Positions 52,131-60,729 of a stretch of DNA of 64,000 bases are shown one piece after another (position 1 is the first letter of the stretch; every line of letters starts with the position of its first letter). The position numbers were made by a program, and so were the translations under genes. The stretch is from positions 1 through 64,000 of the forward strand of contig CBDIBP010000013.1 in the NCBI GenBank assembly GCA_965276955.1. The letters run 5' to 3'. The DNA comes from JABDEZ01 sp965276955 (GTDB lineage Bacteria > Bacteroidota > Bacteroidia > Chitinophagales > Chitinophagaceae). The notes beneath the pieces were generated by a model, which was not told the origin of the DNA, ran no database searches, and was given only the letters and a program-made list of their open reading frames with translations.

Positions 52131-53150
52131 CTACTTCTTGCCTACACCTGCTGTAGTAGCCTGCGGCTTGATAAGACGGTCCTTTAAATAGCCACCTATG
52201 CCGGCAACGGTGACATAGTTCAGCGGGAACTCCAGTATAACATGCAGGAAGCTAAGGAAGAACAACCATTGAAGCCCAATAGAATAGTTGTAAACGTATA
52301 TACAGATACTAATGAGCCATATGGCAACCACGGCCACAAAGCGCGACTTAGGGACCTTATGCCACTGGATGACGCGAGTTTTGGAGAACCAGTTGAGGTA
52401 ATGATATGTGTAGGCGAAAGCAATAAAGCGCATGACCAGGATGCCTGCCTCTGAATGGAAGATCATTTCGTTCCATTTTTGCTCAGAAGGTTGGTCTGGC
52501 ACGCTGAAAAAGTTACTGAGGGAGAACCTGTTAACAGAACGGAAAAGGTCGTAAGCATTGACACCGTATGCGCTTGGCCCAAAGAAATTGGTATGCGGAT
52601 AAATATTGAACAGCAATACCGGACAAAGTACCAGCACCACTACCGATAATATACCCAACTTGCTTTTGCCTTTTATAGCACCATAAAGCATGAATAACCC
52701 AGTGAAAATGTATACGTGGATAAGTGTGGGCAGGAACACGAGGAAGAACAGCCAGAAATTTGTAGATAGCTGTGCCGTAAGGATAATAAGCAAAAGGCCA
52801 GCGATACGTACAAAATTATTCTTTACAAATACAAAGATGATGCAGCTGAGAAAAGCAATGTAGGTGAGGTATGTGGTGAAGTGCTGCGGGAATTCCAGAT
52901 CCAGATACTTAGAGAAATTGGTAAGCGTAATGAGCATACCTATGACTATAAGTATAATAGCATCGTATTTGCCTTTTGTATAGAATTTTTTCCCGTGCAG
53001 CCACGATATCTCTGTAAGGTAGTGCAGTGGCCCTAATATAGCATAAGAGAATAAGAACAGCTCAAAAGGGATGACCATAGCTACTGCACAGGATAATAGC
53101 ATTAATCCTATATTCACTATATCCAGGCGTTCGGTTGCGGTAAGGCTCAT
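52131..53150 (-). CDS. Unidentified polytopic membrane protein with conserved-looking histidines
   Basis: I do not recognise this 339-residue protein with certainty. It has about nine hydrophobic helices. Histidines lie within or next to helices in GPLHYLTEISWLHGKKF, FLPTLIHVYIFTG, FAYTYHYLNWFSKTRVIQWH and FLSFLHVILEFPLNY. That arrangement recalls membrane metalloenzymes such as the Brp/Blh carotene dioxygenase group, but the diagnostic motifs are not clear, so this is only a suggestion. It is probably co-transcribed with the YpdA-type gene 24 bases downstream. Confidence 0.7.
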   Translation of the reverse strand: MSLTATERLDIVNIGLMLLSCAVAMVIPFELFLFSYAILGPLHYLTEISWLHGKKFYTKGKYDAIILIVIGMLITLTNFSKYLDLEFPQHFTTYLTYIAFLSCIIFVFVKNNFVRIAGLLLIILTAQLSTNFWLFFLVFLPTLIHVYIFTGLFMLYGAIKGKSKLGILSVVVLVLCPVLLFNIYPHTNFFGPSAYGVNAYDLFRSVNRFSLSNFFSVPDQPSEQKWNEMIFHSEAGILVMRFIAFAYTYHYLNWFSKTRVIQWHKVPKSRFVAVVAIWLISICIYVYNYSIGLQWLFFLSFLHVILEFPLNYVTVAGIGGYLKDRLIKPQATTAGVGKK

Positions 53151-53284
53151 TTCCAGACAAATTATTTGGTACGGGCAAAAACAGTTGCCACTACCAAAAT
53201 TATACAGTTTTTCTTACAGATGGTAAATAAGCTGAGTGATAACGGTGATATGTGCCAGCTTATTTTAAAATATTTACAATGTTT

Positions 53285-55759
53285 TTACCTTATCAGCACT
53301 ACGTCACCTTTTATGCTGGTGCTGGCAGGCTGCAGCGTCTTTGCATTGAGCGTGGTAAATGTAACAGCCCAGAAATAATTACCGATCTCGCATGGCATGT
53401 GCTTATATGTACCATCCCAACCTTCGTCAATATTGAATGTATGGAATACAAGCTCTCCCCATCTGTTAAAAACTTTGAGTTCGTAGTCTTTTAGACCAAA
53501 TAAGTCTTTGGCCCTTATCCTGAAAAAGTCATTTACATTATCTCCATTTGGAGTAAATGCATTGGGTACAAAGAATGGATCGGGGCAACCGGCATTTGCT
53601 ACTTGCCTGGCAACGGTAACCTGACAATTATTAGTATCGGTAACAGTAACAATATAGTCGCCTGGGTGGGTAACAATGTAGCGAGCTGCATAAGATGAAT
53701 CTTGCCAGTGGTAGCTTTTAAATATACCCGGCGCAAGTATCAAGGTATCGAACAGGTTGAAGCAAATAGCAGTATCCGGGCCAATATATGGTGCAGGCGC
53801 AGCGAATGCAGCAACTACGGCAGTATCATACGCTATACAGCCATTATTAGTGGTCACCTGTAATATGTAAATACCAGAGCCGCCATGTATACTTTGTGTG
53901 GTCTCACCTGTAGACCAGTTGTACGCATAGAATGTCTCGAGCGAAGAAATGGGTATGGTAGTGCCTGGACAAGCGGCACTATCTGCTGAGATATGGGAAT
54001 ATATTTGCGGGTAGTACGCCACATGTACCGTATCAGATAGCAGACAGTTGTGCACCGTCCTTACTGTAACATCATAAGTTCCTTTTTGAGTAACTGTGAA
54101 CGTTGGGCCGGTTGAAAAGTCCTGCCACCTGTAGCTAAGAATGTCACTGGCAGGGGAGGGGGTCAGTAATAATGTTTTCCCATAGCATAAGCTGGTATCA
54201 TGCCCTAAGTAAAAAGCATCGTTCGTTACAACTGCTGTATCGAAGATGGTACATCCAAAATATGTAGTGGCTTGTACCGTGTAGGTGCCTGGTCGGTTCA
54301 CAATTATGGTGTCGCTGGTGCTCCCATTTGACCACATGTATGATCGGTAGCCGCTATCGATACCCAAGGTAATGGAAATAGAAGTGCAAAGTATGGTATC
54401 CCTGAGGGACTGTGCAGGGTATAAAAATGGGTTGGGCAGGTTGAATAATATACCGCCGTTGGCGCCCGCAGTTGCATAGTCTGATGTGTTGTAGCATGGG
54501 CTTGACGGGCGGAGTATAAGGCCGGGAATGCCGCCAGCTACATTAACTGTAGCTGCAGATGGTACTGAAGGGTTGGAGAACCAAACCACACCGCCGCCGC
54601 CGCCGCCACTTGGCGGGTGACAATTGTTAGGAAAGGCCGTATTATATACGCTGCCACCAGTACCACCAGTGGCTTCCATATGGACATTTGTGTAATAAGC
54701 CGTGCAGTTGATATATATAGTACCACCTGCACCCGGTGCGGAAGTGCCTTCATCATGTGTCTGCCTTATGCTATCACCGTTGGAACGGATAGTAAAATTA
54801 TTGCCGTTAATGCTTTTGGCCCTAATGAGTATGATACCGCCGCCATTTCCGCCATTGTATACAAGGTAGCCATTATCGTGCTGAGGGCCGCCACCACCAC
54901 CGCCCATGAATAGCCTGTCTGCAGTGGTAGGCAAATTGTGGCCACCTATACCATAATACATGGAGTTAGTTATCTGAGAACCACATCCATCGTACTGCGC
55001 ACCACCACCGCCACCAGCCCCATAGTTGGCGCCTGCACCTGCAGCGGCATTACCTGCGCCTGCGCCACCGCCACCATTGGCCAATGGCGCCCTGCCACAC
55101 TCCTTGCCGGGCACGTACTGGGCTATGCCTTCGCCTTTGAGGCCATCTGCACTTGAAGTACCAATAGCTGGCGTGCAATAATCTGAAGCGCTGCAATTGA
55201 ATACCACACCAAAAACATTACCACCTAAAAAGCCTTTAAAACTAACATCTATGTCTGCATTAAGCGTTAATGAGTCTGCAGCGTCAATTACCAATACGCC
55301 GCCTACACCACCTGACCATGGCGCACAAGTAAGCGTTCCGCTTACCGTTACGGGCGTACTATATACTGCGACTTTTATTAATTGTACACTGTCAGGAACG
55401 CTGTAGGTATTACAAATAGGCCCTTTAAGCGCCACCGTATCTCCATTTACATATGCTACGATGCCAAACTCATACCGGCCTGCGTTGTTGAGGCTGGTTA
55501 TTGTACCAAAGGTTGCCGAATTAGTAGTGTCTATACTTGCCCCCTTCATTTGTATCAGCATCACCTTGTCGTTTGGTGCAAATACGTTGGATGCTACCAC
55601 AACCTTTGCCAGCGCAGCAGAGGGCGGACTAACGTAGGTGACCTTAGCATACAGATTGACCACACCAGATATGGACTGTGCCGTGGACCGCGTGCTGAAA
55701 ATGTTGAATAGAACGAACAAGCATAGTGGATAGATGATAGAACGTAAAAACTGCTTCAT
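53285..55759 (-). CDS. Glycine-rich secreted protein with gliding motility/type IX C-terminal domain
   Basis: An 824-residue exported protein. A signal peptide (MKQFLRSIIYPLCLFVLFNI) is followed by a beta-rich N-terminal region and a glycine-rich stretch (about residues 225-330; NGGGGAGAGNAAAGAGANYG, FMGGGGGGPQHDNG). Ig-like repeats with DTxxC or DTAxC starts (DTILCTSISITLG, DTSLCYGKTLLLT, DTAICFNLFDTLI) follow. The last about 90 residues (VPNAFTPNGDNVNDFFRI to STSIKGDVVLIR) are the type-B gliding-motility C-terminal domain for type IX secretion. It is a surface or adhesin-like protein, architecture-related to the 21.8-24.8 kb protein but with a different N-terminus. Confidence 0.88.
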   Translation of the reverse strand: MKQFLRSIIYPLCLFVLFNIFSTRSTAQSISGVVNLYAKVTYVSPPSAALAKVVVASNVFAPNDKVMLIQMKGASIDTTNSATFGTITSLNNAGRYEFGIVAYVNGDTVALKGPICNTYSVPDSVQLIKVAVYSTPVTVSGTLTCAPWSGGVGGVLVIDAADSLTLNADIDVSFKGFLGGNVFGVVFNCSASDYCTPAIGTSSADGLKGEGIAQYVPGKECGRAPLANGGGGAGAGNAAAGAGANYGAGGGGGAQYDGCGSQITNSMYYGIGGHNLPTTADRLFMGGGGGGPQHDNGYLVYNGGNGGGIILIRAKSINGNNFTIRSNGDSIRQTHDEGTSAPGAGGTIYINCTAYYTNVHMEATGGTGGSVYNTAFPNNCHPPSGGGGGGVVWFSNPSVPSAATVNVAGGIPGLILRPSSPCYNTSDYATAGANGGILFNLPNPFLYPAQSLRDTILCTSISITLGIDSGYRSYMWSNGSTSDTIIVNRPGTYTVQATTYFGCTIFDTAVVTNDAFYLGHDTSLCYGKTLLLTPSPASDILSYRWQDFSTGPTFTVTQKGTYDVTVRTVHNCLLSDTVHVAYYPQIYSHISADSAACPGTTIPISSLETFYAYNWSTGETTQSIHGGSGIYILQVTTNNGCIAYDTAVVAAFAAPAPYIGPDTAICFNLFDTLILAPGIFKSYHWQDSSYAARYIVTHPGDYIVTVTDTNNCQVTVARQVANAGCPDPFFVPNAFTPNGDNVNDFFRIRAKDLFGLKDYELKVFNRWGELVFHTFNIDEGWDGTYKHMPCEIGNYFWAVTFTTLNAKTLQPASTSIKGDVVLIR

Positions 55760-56051
55760 AGAAGATGATTAAATAACAGTAATAGCTTTTAACTCTGGTG
55801 AGTAATATGTTTTACAGTGTATTAAATGATGAAACCTGATCTGCTAATTCTTTGGCCGGGCTTATGTCAGTGTTTAACCCAAGATAATAAATACATTCAT
55901 TTTTTTATATGGCTGGCTAATATTTTTTTATAAAACAAAGAATGTCTCATTATCATACTGTTATGAAAAAAAATAACCCAACCTGCTATGCAACAGGTTG
56001 GGTTGTAAGTATGAAGTATTTACTAAAATTATTGGTGAGATGGTGGAACTA
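55760..56051. other. Intergenic region upstream of the 824-residue secreted protein
   Basis: About 290 AT-rich bases containing the promoter region of the downstream secreted-protein gene and the terminator of the aldose-1-epimerase-like gene. No gene is apparent. Confidence 0.5.
55964..56004 (-). terminator. Rho-independent terminator of the epimerase-like gene
   Basis: An 11-bp stem (AACCCAACCTG at 55975-55985 pairing with CAGGTTGGGTT at 55994-56004) lies 48 bases after the minus-strand stop. On the minus strand the hairpin is followed by a T-rich run complementary to GAAAAAAAAT. Confidence 0.85.
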
Positions 56052-56915
56052 TTACCTGATCGTTATGCTCCAGGTCTTTTGCCACTGATCGCCGCCAGCC
56101 AGTTTTTGAATACCTTCTTTTTCGGTGAACTGCTGGGTGGTGTCTACATTATCTGCAATGCCCTCCCATGGCTCTATACATACAAAGTTCGCATCCTTGA
56201 ATGCCCATATGCCCAGGAACGGGAATTCGTCAATACGATAATCGAGGCCATGCTTATTTTTATCACTTTTTATAGAGATGACCTCGGACTTGACGTTCTT
56301 GAACACGAGTGCATCTTTATAAAACAGTTCGTGCGTAAGTGGTATGCATTCTTGGGCCTGCAGGTAAGGTATTGAGCCTGCAATAAGCGAATCTTTAAGT
56401 GTGTACAGTGGTAGTGTTTCCGGGTGAGAGAACTCAAGGTAGTAATCGTTATAAGATAGTCCATCTACAAGAGGCACCTTAAATGCCGGGTGGGCGCCAA
56501 TAGAAAAATACATTTCATCATCGGCAGCGTTGCTTACATCGTAAGTAACATCCAGTGTTGTATCCTGAAGGTTATAATGCACACGCAGCTGAAAATGGAA
56601 CGGGTAGATGGCTAATGTTTCCTCATTGCTTTCGAGCAGAAAGGTGGCACCAGTAGCTGAAGAAGCTTCTACCGTAAACTGTTTTGTCCATGCAAAACCG
56701 TGGCGTGGCAGTTCATACTTCTTGCCTTTGTATATATAGGTCGTATCTTTTAACATACCTACTATAGGAAATAGTATGGGCGATCTTTTGGGCCAGAAGG
56801 CAGGGTCTGCGTTCCACATATATTCCAGCTTAAACCCTTTATGCCATACACTGGTCAATTCGGCACCTACTGGGTTTATTTGCACTTTCAGATCAGTGTT
56901 CTCTAATGTTATCAT
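56052..56915 (-). CDS. Aldose-1-epimerase-like protein
   Basis: A 287-residue galactose-mutarotase-superfamily protein of the YeaD/LACX-like type. Motifs are VGAELTSVWHKGFKLEYMWN near the start, FPIVGMLKD, YELPRHGFAWTKQF (a conserved His) and IGAHPAFKVPL (His-Pro). The usual catalytic Glu lies in the C-terminal part (FVCIEPWEGIADN). It probably interconverts alpha and beta anomers of a phosphorylated or free sugar. Stand-alone gene with its own terminator. Confidence 0.85.
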   Translation of the reverse strand: MITLENTDLKVQINPVGAELTSVWHKGFKLEYMWNADPAFWPKRSPILFPIVGMLKDTTYIYKGKKYELPRHGFAWTKQFTVEASSATGATFLLESNEETLAIYPFHFQLRVHYNLQDTTLDVTYDVSNAADDEMYFSIGAHPAFKVPLVDGLSYNDYYLEFSHPETLPLYTLKDSLIAGSIPYLQAQECIPLTHELFYKDALVFKNVKSEVISIKSDKNKHGLDYRIDEFPFLGIWAFKDANFVCIEPWEGIADNVDTTQQFTEKEGIQKLAGGDQWQKTWSITIR

Positions 56916-57001
56916 GATGTTCCTGTTATATGAGTGTTGAATGTAGGAAATTATTTATTGTATTGCATGTGCATACCCATATTAGAAATATTTGGCAAAT
57001 A

Positions 57002-57027
57002 AAAATGGCGCTGATGAGCGCCATTTT
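57002..57027. terminator. Bidirectional terminator
   Basis: An 11-bp stem (AAAATGGCGCT at 57002-57012 pairing with AGCGCCATTTT at 57017-57027) with a 4-base loop lies between the lipoprotein gene and the epimerase-like gene. A-tract and T-tract flank the arms. Confidence 0.8.
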
Positions 57028-57049
57028 ATTAAAGAAAGTTTCGCGATAA

Positions 57050-57691
57050 TTAATTCCATTTAGAATGAAAGTAGTCGGAGAAGCCATTAGTATTAGGTTC
57101 TACAACATAGCCAACCCTTGTACCCATCAGTGGCCTTGCGGTAACAGAGAATATGAGGGTGCCGTTTATGTAGCCATACCATTCACCATTTGTCTGGTCT
57201 ATTTCCAGCTGATTAGCATAGCCAGGTTTTGCTGCCGATGTTAGTGTCCAGTTGAGGATGTATGAACGTGCATGCAGGGAGTCGCCCTGGAAGAACAGGC
57301 CATAATGACCATTATTGTCTATCTCAAATGCGTAGCCATGGTTAGTAGTACCCACACCAAAAACAAAGCCCATAGCATTATCTGACTGTACAACGGTCTG
57401 GATAATGAAGTCATTTTTTACATCCATAGCCGGATCAATAGTGACCGTATCGAACACAAAAGCTTTAACAGGGTGGTACAGAAAATTCAGATTGCCGCTG
57501 CCTACAAAAACACTGGTATTGTTGGAGGGGTCAGTATGCATCCAGCCGTTAGAATCGGCGACAAATTCATCATTGAATGAATTTGGGTAGGTAATAGCAG
57601 CGGGTGTTGCCACATCACCACTACTACTTTTTGAGCACGATGCAGAGAATAATGCAGCTGTAAGTGCCAATAAAATAGCTGTTTTGTTCAT
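57050..57691 (-). CDS. Small exported lipoprotein of unknown function
   Basis: I chose the ATG at 57691, which opens on MNKTAILLALTAALFSASCSK, a lipoprotein signal with Cys at about residue 19; the ATG at 57700 adds three residues and the frame extends to 57763. The 213-residue product contains a region of beta-strands (GFVFGVGTTNHGYAFEIDNN, GYANQLEIDQTNGEWYGYIN) resembling concanavalin-like laminin/galactose-binding folds. No catalytic motif is visible. Function unknown. It has its own terminator. Confidence 0.75.
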   Translation of the reverse strand: MNKTAILLALTAALFSASCSKSSSGDVATPAAITYPNSFNDEFVADSNGWMHTDPSNNTSVFVGSGNLNFLYHPVKAFVFDTVTIDPAMDVKNDFIIQTVVQSDNAMGFVFGVGTTNHGYAFEIDNNGHYGLFFQGDSLHARSYILNWTLTSAAKPGYANQLEIDQTNGEWYGYINGTLIFSVTARPLMGTRVGYVVEPNTNGFSDYFHSKWN

Positions 57692-57891
57692 CTTAACCAT
57701 AAGTGTACTTGGGGCTCTTTGTGCCCCACCGTGTGATATTACAAAAATAAGTGCATTTGTCATACATTTTTTGGGTGTGAATGACCAAATTTTTTTTGCG
57801 CAATATAAGACCGGGTGAGGCTGCCCGTTCGCTGCTTTGTAACTATGGGATGTGGCACGACTTTTAAAGAAGTATAGAAAAACATATCACC

Positions 57892-58080
57892 ATGGACAAG
57901 TTAGAAATAAAAGGAAAATGGAACGAATGGAAAGGTAAAATAAAACAGGCTAATGCCAACCTTACCGATGATGACCTGCAATATGAAGAGGGCAAGGATG
58001 ATGAATTCTTTGGCCGTATGCAGCAAAAACTTGGCAAGACAAAAGACGAAGTAATAGACTGGCTGAGATCGCTTGGATAG
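57892..58080 (+). CDS. CsbD-family stress protein
   Basis: A 62-residue protein: LEIKGKWNEWKGKIKQANAN followed by DDDLQYEEGKDDEFFGRMQQ and KLGKTKDEVIDWLR. This is the CsbD-like domain, a small charged protein induced by general stress in Bacillus and widespread in bacteria. Its exact role is unknown. The gene has its own terminator. A partial match to a sigma-54 -24 element lies upstream but its -12 half is poor. Confidence 0.87.
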   Translation: MDKLEIKGKWNEWKGKIKQANANLTDDDLQYEEGKDDEFFGRMQQKLGKTKDEVIDWLRSLG

Positions 58081-58098
58081 GAGACCTGAAGTTTATGA

Positions 58099-58131
58099 AA
58101 GGGGTCAGTGAACGTGTTTCACTGACCCCTT
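58099..58131. terminator. Terminator between csbD and mqnE
   Basis: A perfect 14-bp stem (arm AAGGGGTCAGTGAA, 58099-58112 pairing with 58118-58131) with a 5-base loop lies between convergent csbD and mqnE, and T-rich sequence follows. Confidence 0.85.
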
Positions 58132-58151
58132 CTTATTTAGTATACAGTAGC

Positions 58152-59303
58152 TTATGCTACCGGCTCTTCACTATAAACCTTTATCTCATTATATAAGGTA
58201 TCGCGCTCTACGGGGATTTTGCCTACAGCGTGTATAAGGTCGCACAGGTCCTCAGTGCTCATTGATGGTGTTTGCTCTTCGCTGCCGGCCATGCTGTATA
58301 TCTTAGTGGTGTCATCAATAGTACCATCAAGGTCGTTGACACCAAATGATAAGGTGAGCTGTGCTGTTTGCCTGCCCAGCATAGGCCAGTAGGCTTTAAG
58401 GTTGCGGAAGTTGTCCATATAAATGCGCGCTATAGCATATAGGCGAAGGTCTTCAACAATAGACGACTCTGCAATATGCGACATGTCATTGCCCTGGTTG
58501 CGGAACTTGAGCGGTATGAAGCAGTTGAAGCCACCTGTCTTGTCCTGCAAAGTGCGCAGGCGGCTCATATGATCTACCCTGTGTGCATAATTCTCTACAT
58601 GGCCATAGAGCATGGTAGCATTGGTATGCATACCCAGGTTGTGCGCAGTTTCGTGTATGTGCAGCCAGCCTGTGCCATCAACTTTGTCGGCACATATCTG
58701 CTCCCGTACCTCAGGGTGAAATATCTCTGCACCACCGCCTGGCATAGACTGCAGGCCAGCGTCCTTTAGTTTTTGCATACCTTCCTCAACAGATAGTTTT
58801 GCTTTGCGGAACATATAGTCCAGCTCTACAGCGGTAAAGCCCTTGAGGTGCAGGCCCGGACGATGAGCACGTATGCTGCTTAGTAACTCACAAAAGAACT
58901 CGAGGTTCATTTTGGGGTGCACGCCGCCTACTATATGTACCTCTGTTACCGGCTGGCCATCGTACTTGCGCACTATGTCCATCATCTGCTCCTTGGTCAG
59001 TTCCCAACCTTCATCGCGGTTCTTGTACTGGCGTGAGTAAGAACAGAAATTGCAGGTGAATACACAAACGTTGGTAGGCTCTATATGGAAATTGCGATTG
59101 AAATATACCTTGCCACCATGTAGCTCTGCCGCTATATGCGCAGCTAATGAACCCACAAAGCCAAGCTCACCTTTCTGAAATAACAGTAGCCCTTCCTGGT
59201 CTGTGATGCGCTCTTTGCGTTGTACTTTCTCTGCTATACGCAGCAGGTCTTTATCTAAATTGGTTTGTTGTAATATCTGTTCTAAGCTGAATGTACCTGT
59301 CAT
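58152..59303 (-). CDS. mqnE: Aminodeoxyfutalosine synthase (radical SAM)
   Basis: A radical SAM enzyme of the futalosine pathway to menaquinone, joining the SAM adenosyl group to 3-[(1-carboxyvinyl)oxy]benzoate. The ATG at 59303 gives 383 residues with the CX3CX2C cluster at Cys80, Cys84 and Cys87 (NVCVFTCNFCSYSR). VTEVHIVGGVHPKMNLEFF, LKGFTAVELDYM and FIPLKFRNQGNDMSH are typical of MqnE rather than MqnC. Its ATG overlaps the stop codon of the upstream metalloprotease gene (ATGA), so it is likely translated in that transcript; other mqn genes are not in the window. This implies menaquinone-based respiration. Confidence 0.93.
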   Translation of the reverse strand: MTGTFSLEQILQQTNLDKDLLRIAEKVQRKERITDQEGLLLFQKGELGFVGSLAAHIAAELHGGKVYFNRNFHIEPTNVCVFTCNFCSYSRQYKNRDEGWELTKEQMMDIVRKYDGQPVTEVHIVGGVHPKMNLEFFCELLSSIRAHRPGLHLKGFTAVELDYMFRKAKLSVEEGMQKLKDAGLQSMPGGGAEIFHPEVREQICADKVDGTGWLHIHETAHNLGMHTNATMLYGHVENYAHRVDHMSRLRTLQDKTGGFNCFIPLKFRNQGNDMSHIAESSIVEDLRLYAIARIYMDNFRNLKAYWPMLGRQTAQLTLSFGVNDLDGTIDDTTKIYSMAGSEEQTPSMSTEDLCDLIHAVGKIPVERDTLYNEIKVYSEEPVA

Positions 59304-60685
59304 TGTAAAATTATTTTCCCGGAAACCATGCCATCTGTAAAAAAGCACTGTACAAAGTAAAGACCTTTCTGCATACCAACCATATCAATAGTATAGATGG
59401 GGGCTTTTGCAGATGGTATAATGCGCTGAACCACCTGGCCGAGTATGTTTGTAACGGTTATATATTGTACCTGGCTTTTAGTGCCAGTATTAATATGAAT
59501 GATACCCGTAGTAGGATTGGGGGAGATGCTGATGGTATGCAGAACGGCCGTGGAGGACACTGCAAGGTTGGGGCAGCCAGTAGCATCGAACACGCCAGGG
59601 TGAGTGGTAAGGCTATAAGACTCGCCACCGGGCAGCACATTGCTTTGTATACGCGCCGCTTGCTCCTGCGTAAATAAAAGGGCGAAAGCATCGTCAGGAT
59701 AGTCCATAAAATCCATATACAAGATGCCGCTTGCGGAATCGGAGCAATTATCTACTACTGTAGGTAATGGTATGGTATACCTCCCTTGATGGTTCAAGCC
59801 CTCTGGAGGAGTGTCTGCTATGCCATCGTCCTTGCCATTCACATCCCAAGGGCAAAGGCCGCCATCATCGCCGGATGGATGCCATGTCTCGAAGAAATGA
59901 CCGAGTTCGTGCGTTAAAGTTCGGCCGCCAGCTGCGCCATTTAAAAAATAAGTAGCGTTAGCACTTTTTACACCGAACGCACCATAGTTGATGACCGTGC
60001 CTTCTTCTGAAGAAGAGAAACCGCCCCCGACATTGGCATATGACTTAGGAACAGTAAGGCCCAGTATACCTGCGGGGCTTGGGTTAACGACCCATACATT
60101 AAGGTAGGTGGATGAGTCCCACATATCGGCCCCACCACTTGCGCTGTACTTAGCATCGCTAAAGCCAAATGTAGAACCAGCTGTACCATAATAGCTAATA
60201 CTGGTTGCCTGGGTCTGTACGATATCTATACCCGATGAACAATCGCCGGTGGGTGTTCTGCGTGCTAAGCCAAACGTGATGCCAGCGTTGCCATACAGCG
60301 GTTTGAAAGCAGATGGTATAAGGTAAGCATCGCCATTGGCGGCATTGTAATCCCTGTTCAGTACTGCTATCTGAGAGTCGGCACGCTCTTGTATACCTGC
60401 CTCGCCCCCCAGCTGTGCTATCTGTGCAGAATCGAGCACGATGTGAAAAATAATAGGAATAGTGCCAATTGAGGTCGTCTTTTCTACAGCCCCGTAGGCA
60501 CGGGCTTTTAATAAAGCATCTGTTTGTGCTTTTTGCATAGCCTGAATGCGATCCAGTTCTGCAGCAAAAGCAGGATGTTGCGCTACTATAGACTCCCGAA
60601 GCATTTTTGCGCCGCACTTTTCAGTTTGGGCAAATGCGGCAGTAGCGCACAGGCAACTCATTAATATAAATAGTATTTTTCTCAT
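59300..60685 (-). CDS. Secreted M43 pappalysin-like metalloprotease with C-terminal sorting-like domain (unusual zinc motif)
   Basis: A 461-residue exported metzincin-type protease. Signal peptide MRKILFILMSCLCATAAFAQ; a propeptide-like region; catalytic domain about 75-330 with TIPIIFHIVLDSAQ and the zinc motif HELGHFFETWHP. The canonical metzincin/M43 form is HExxHxxGxxH; here the Gly is replaced by Glu, although all three His and the Glu remain. The C-terminal about 80 residues (ISPNPTTGIIHINTGTKSQV) match a type A type IX sorting-like domain. A paralogue with the standard motif lies just upstream. Its stop overlaps the mqnE start. Confidence 0.87.
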   Translation of the reverse strand: MRKILFILMSCLCATAAFAQTEKCGAKMLRESIVAQHPAFAAELDRIQAMQKAQTDALLKARAYGAVEKTTSIGTIPIIFHIVLDSAQIAQLGGEAGIQERADSQIAVLNRDYNAANGDAYLIPSAFKPLYGNAGITFGLARRTPTGDCSSGIDIVQTQATSISYYGTAGSTFGFSDAKYSASGGADMWDSSTYLNVWVVNPSPAGILGLTVPKSYANVGGGFSSSEEGTVINYGAFGVKSANATYFLNGAAGGRTLTHELGHFFETWHPSGDDGGLCPWDVNGKDDGIADTPPEGLNHQGRYTIPLPTVVDNCSDSASGILYMDFMDYPDDAFALLFTQEQAARIQSNVLPGGESYSLTTHPGVFDATGCPNLAVSSTAVLHTISISPNPTTGIIHINTGTKSQVQYITVTNILGQVVQRIIPSAKAPIYTIDMVGMQKGLYFVQCFFTDGMVSGKIILQ

Positions 60686-60729
60686 TTATGATTTGACTCT
60701 TCTGCTATTGCAAAGTTAAGCCTTAGCTA

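Noticed and set aside
57853..57868. Possible sigma-54 promoter before csbD (TGGCACG at -24)
   Set aside because: The -24 half matches but the -12 half reads TTAA instead of TTGC, so the essential GC is missing.
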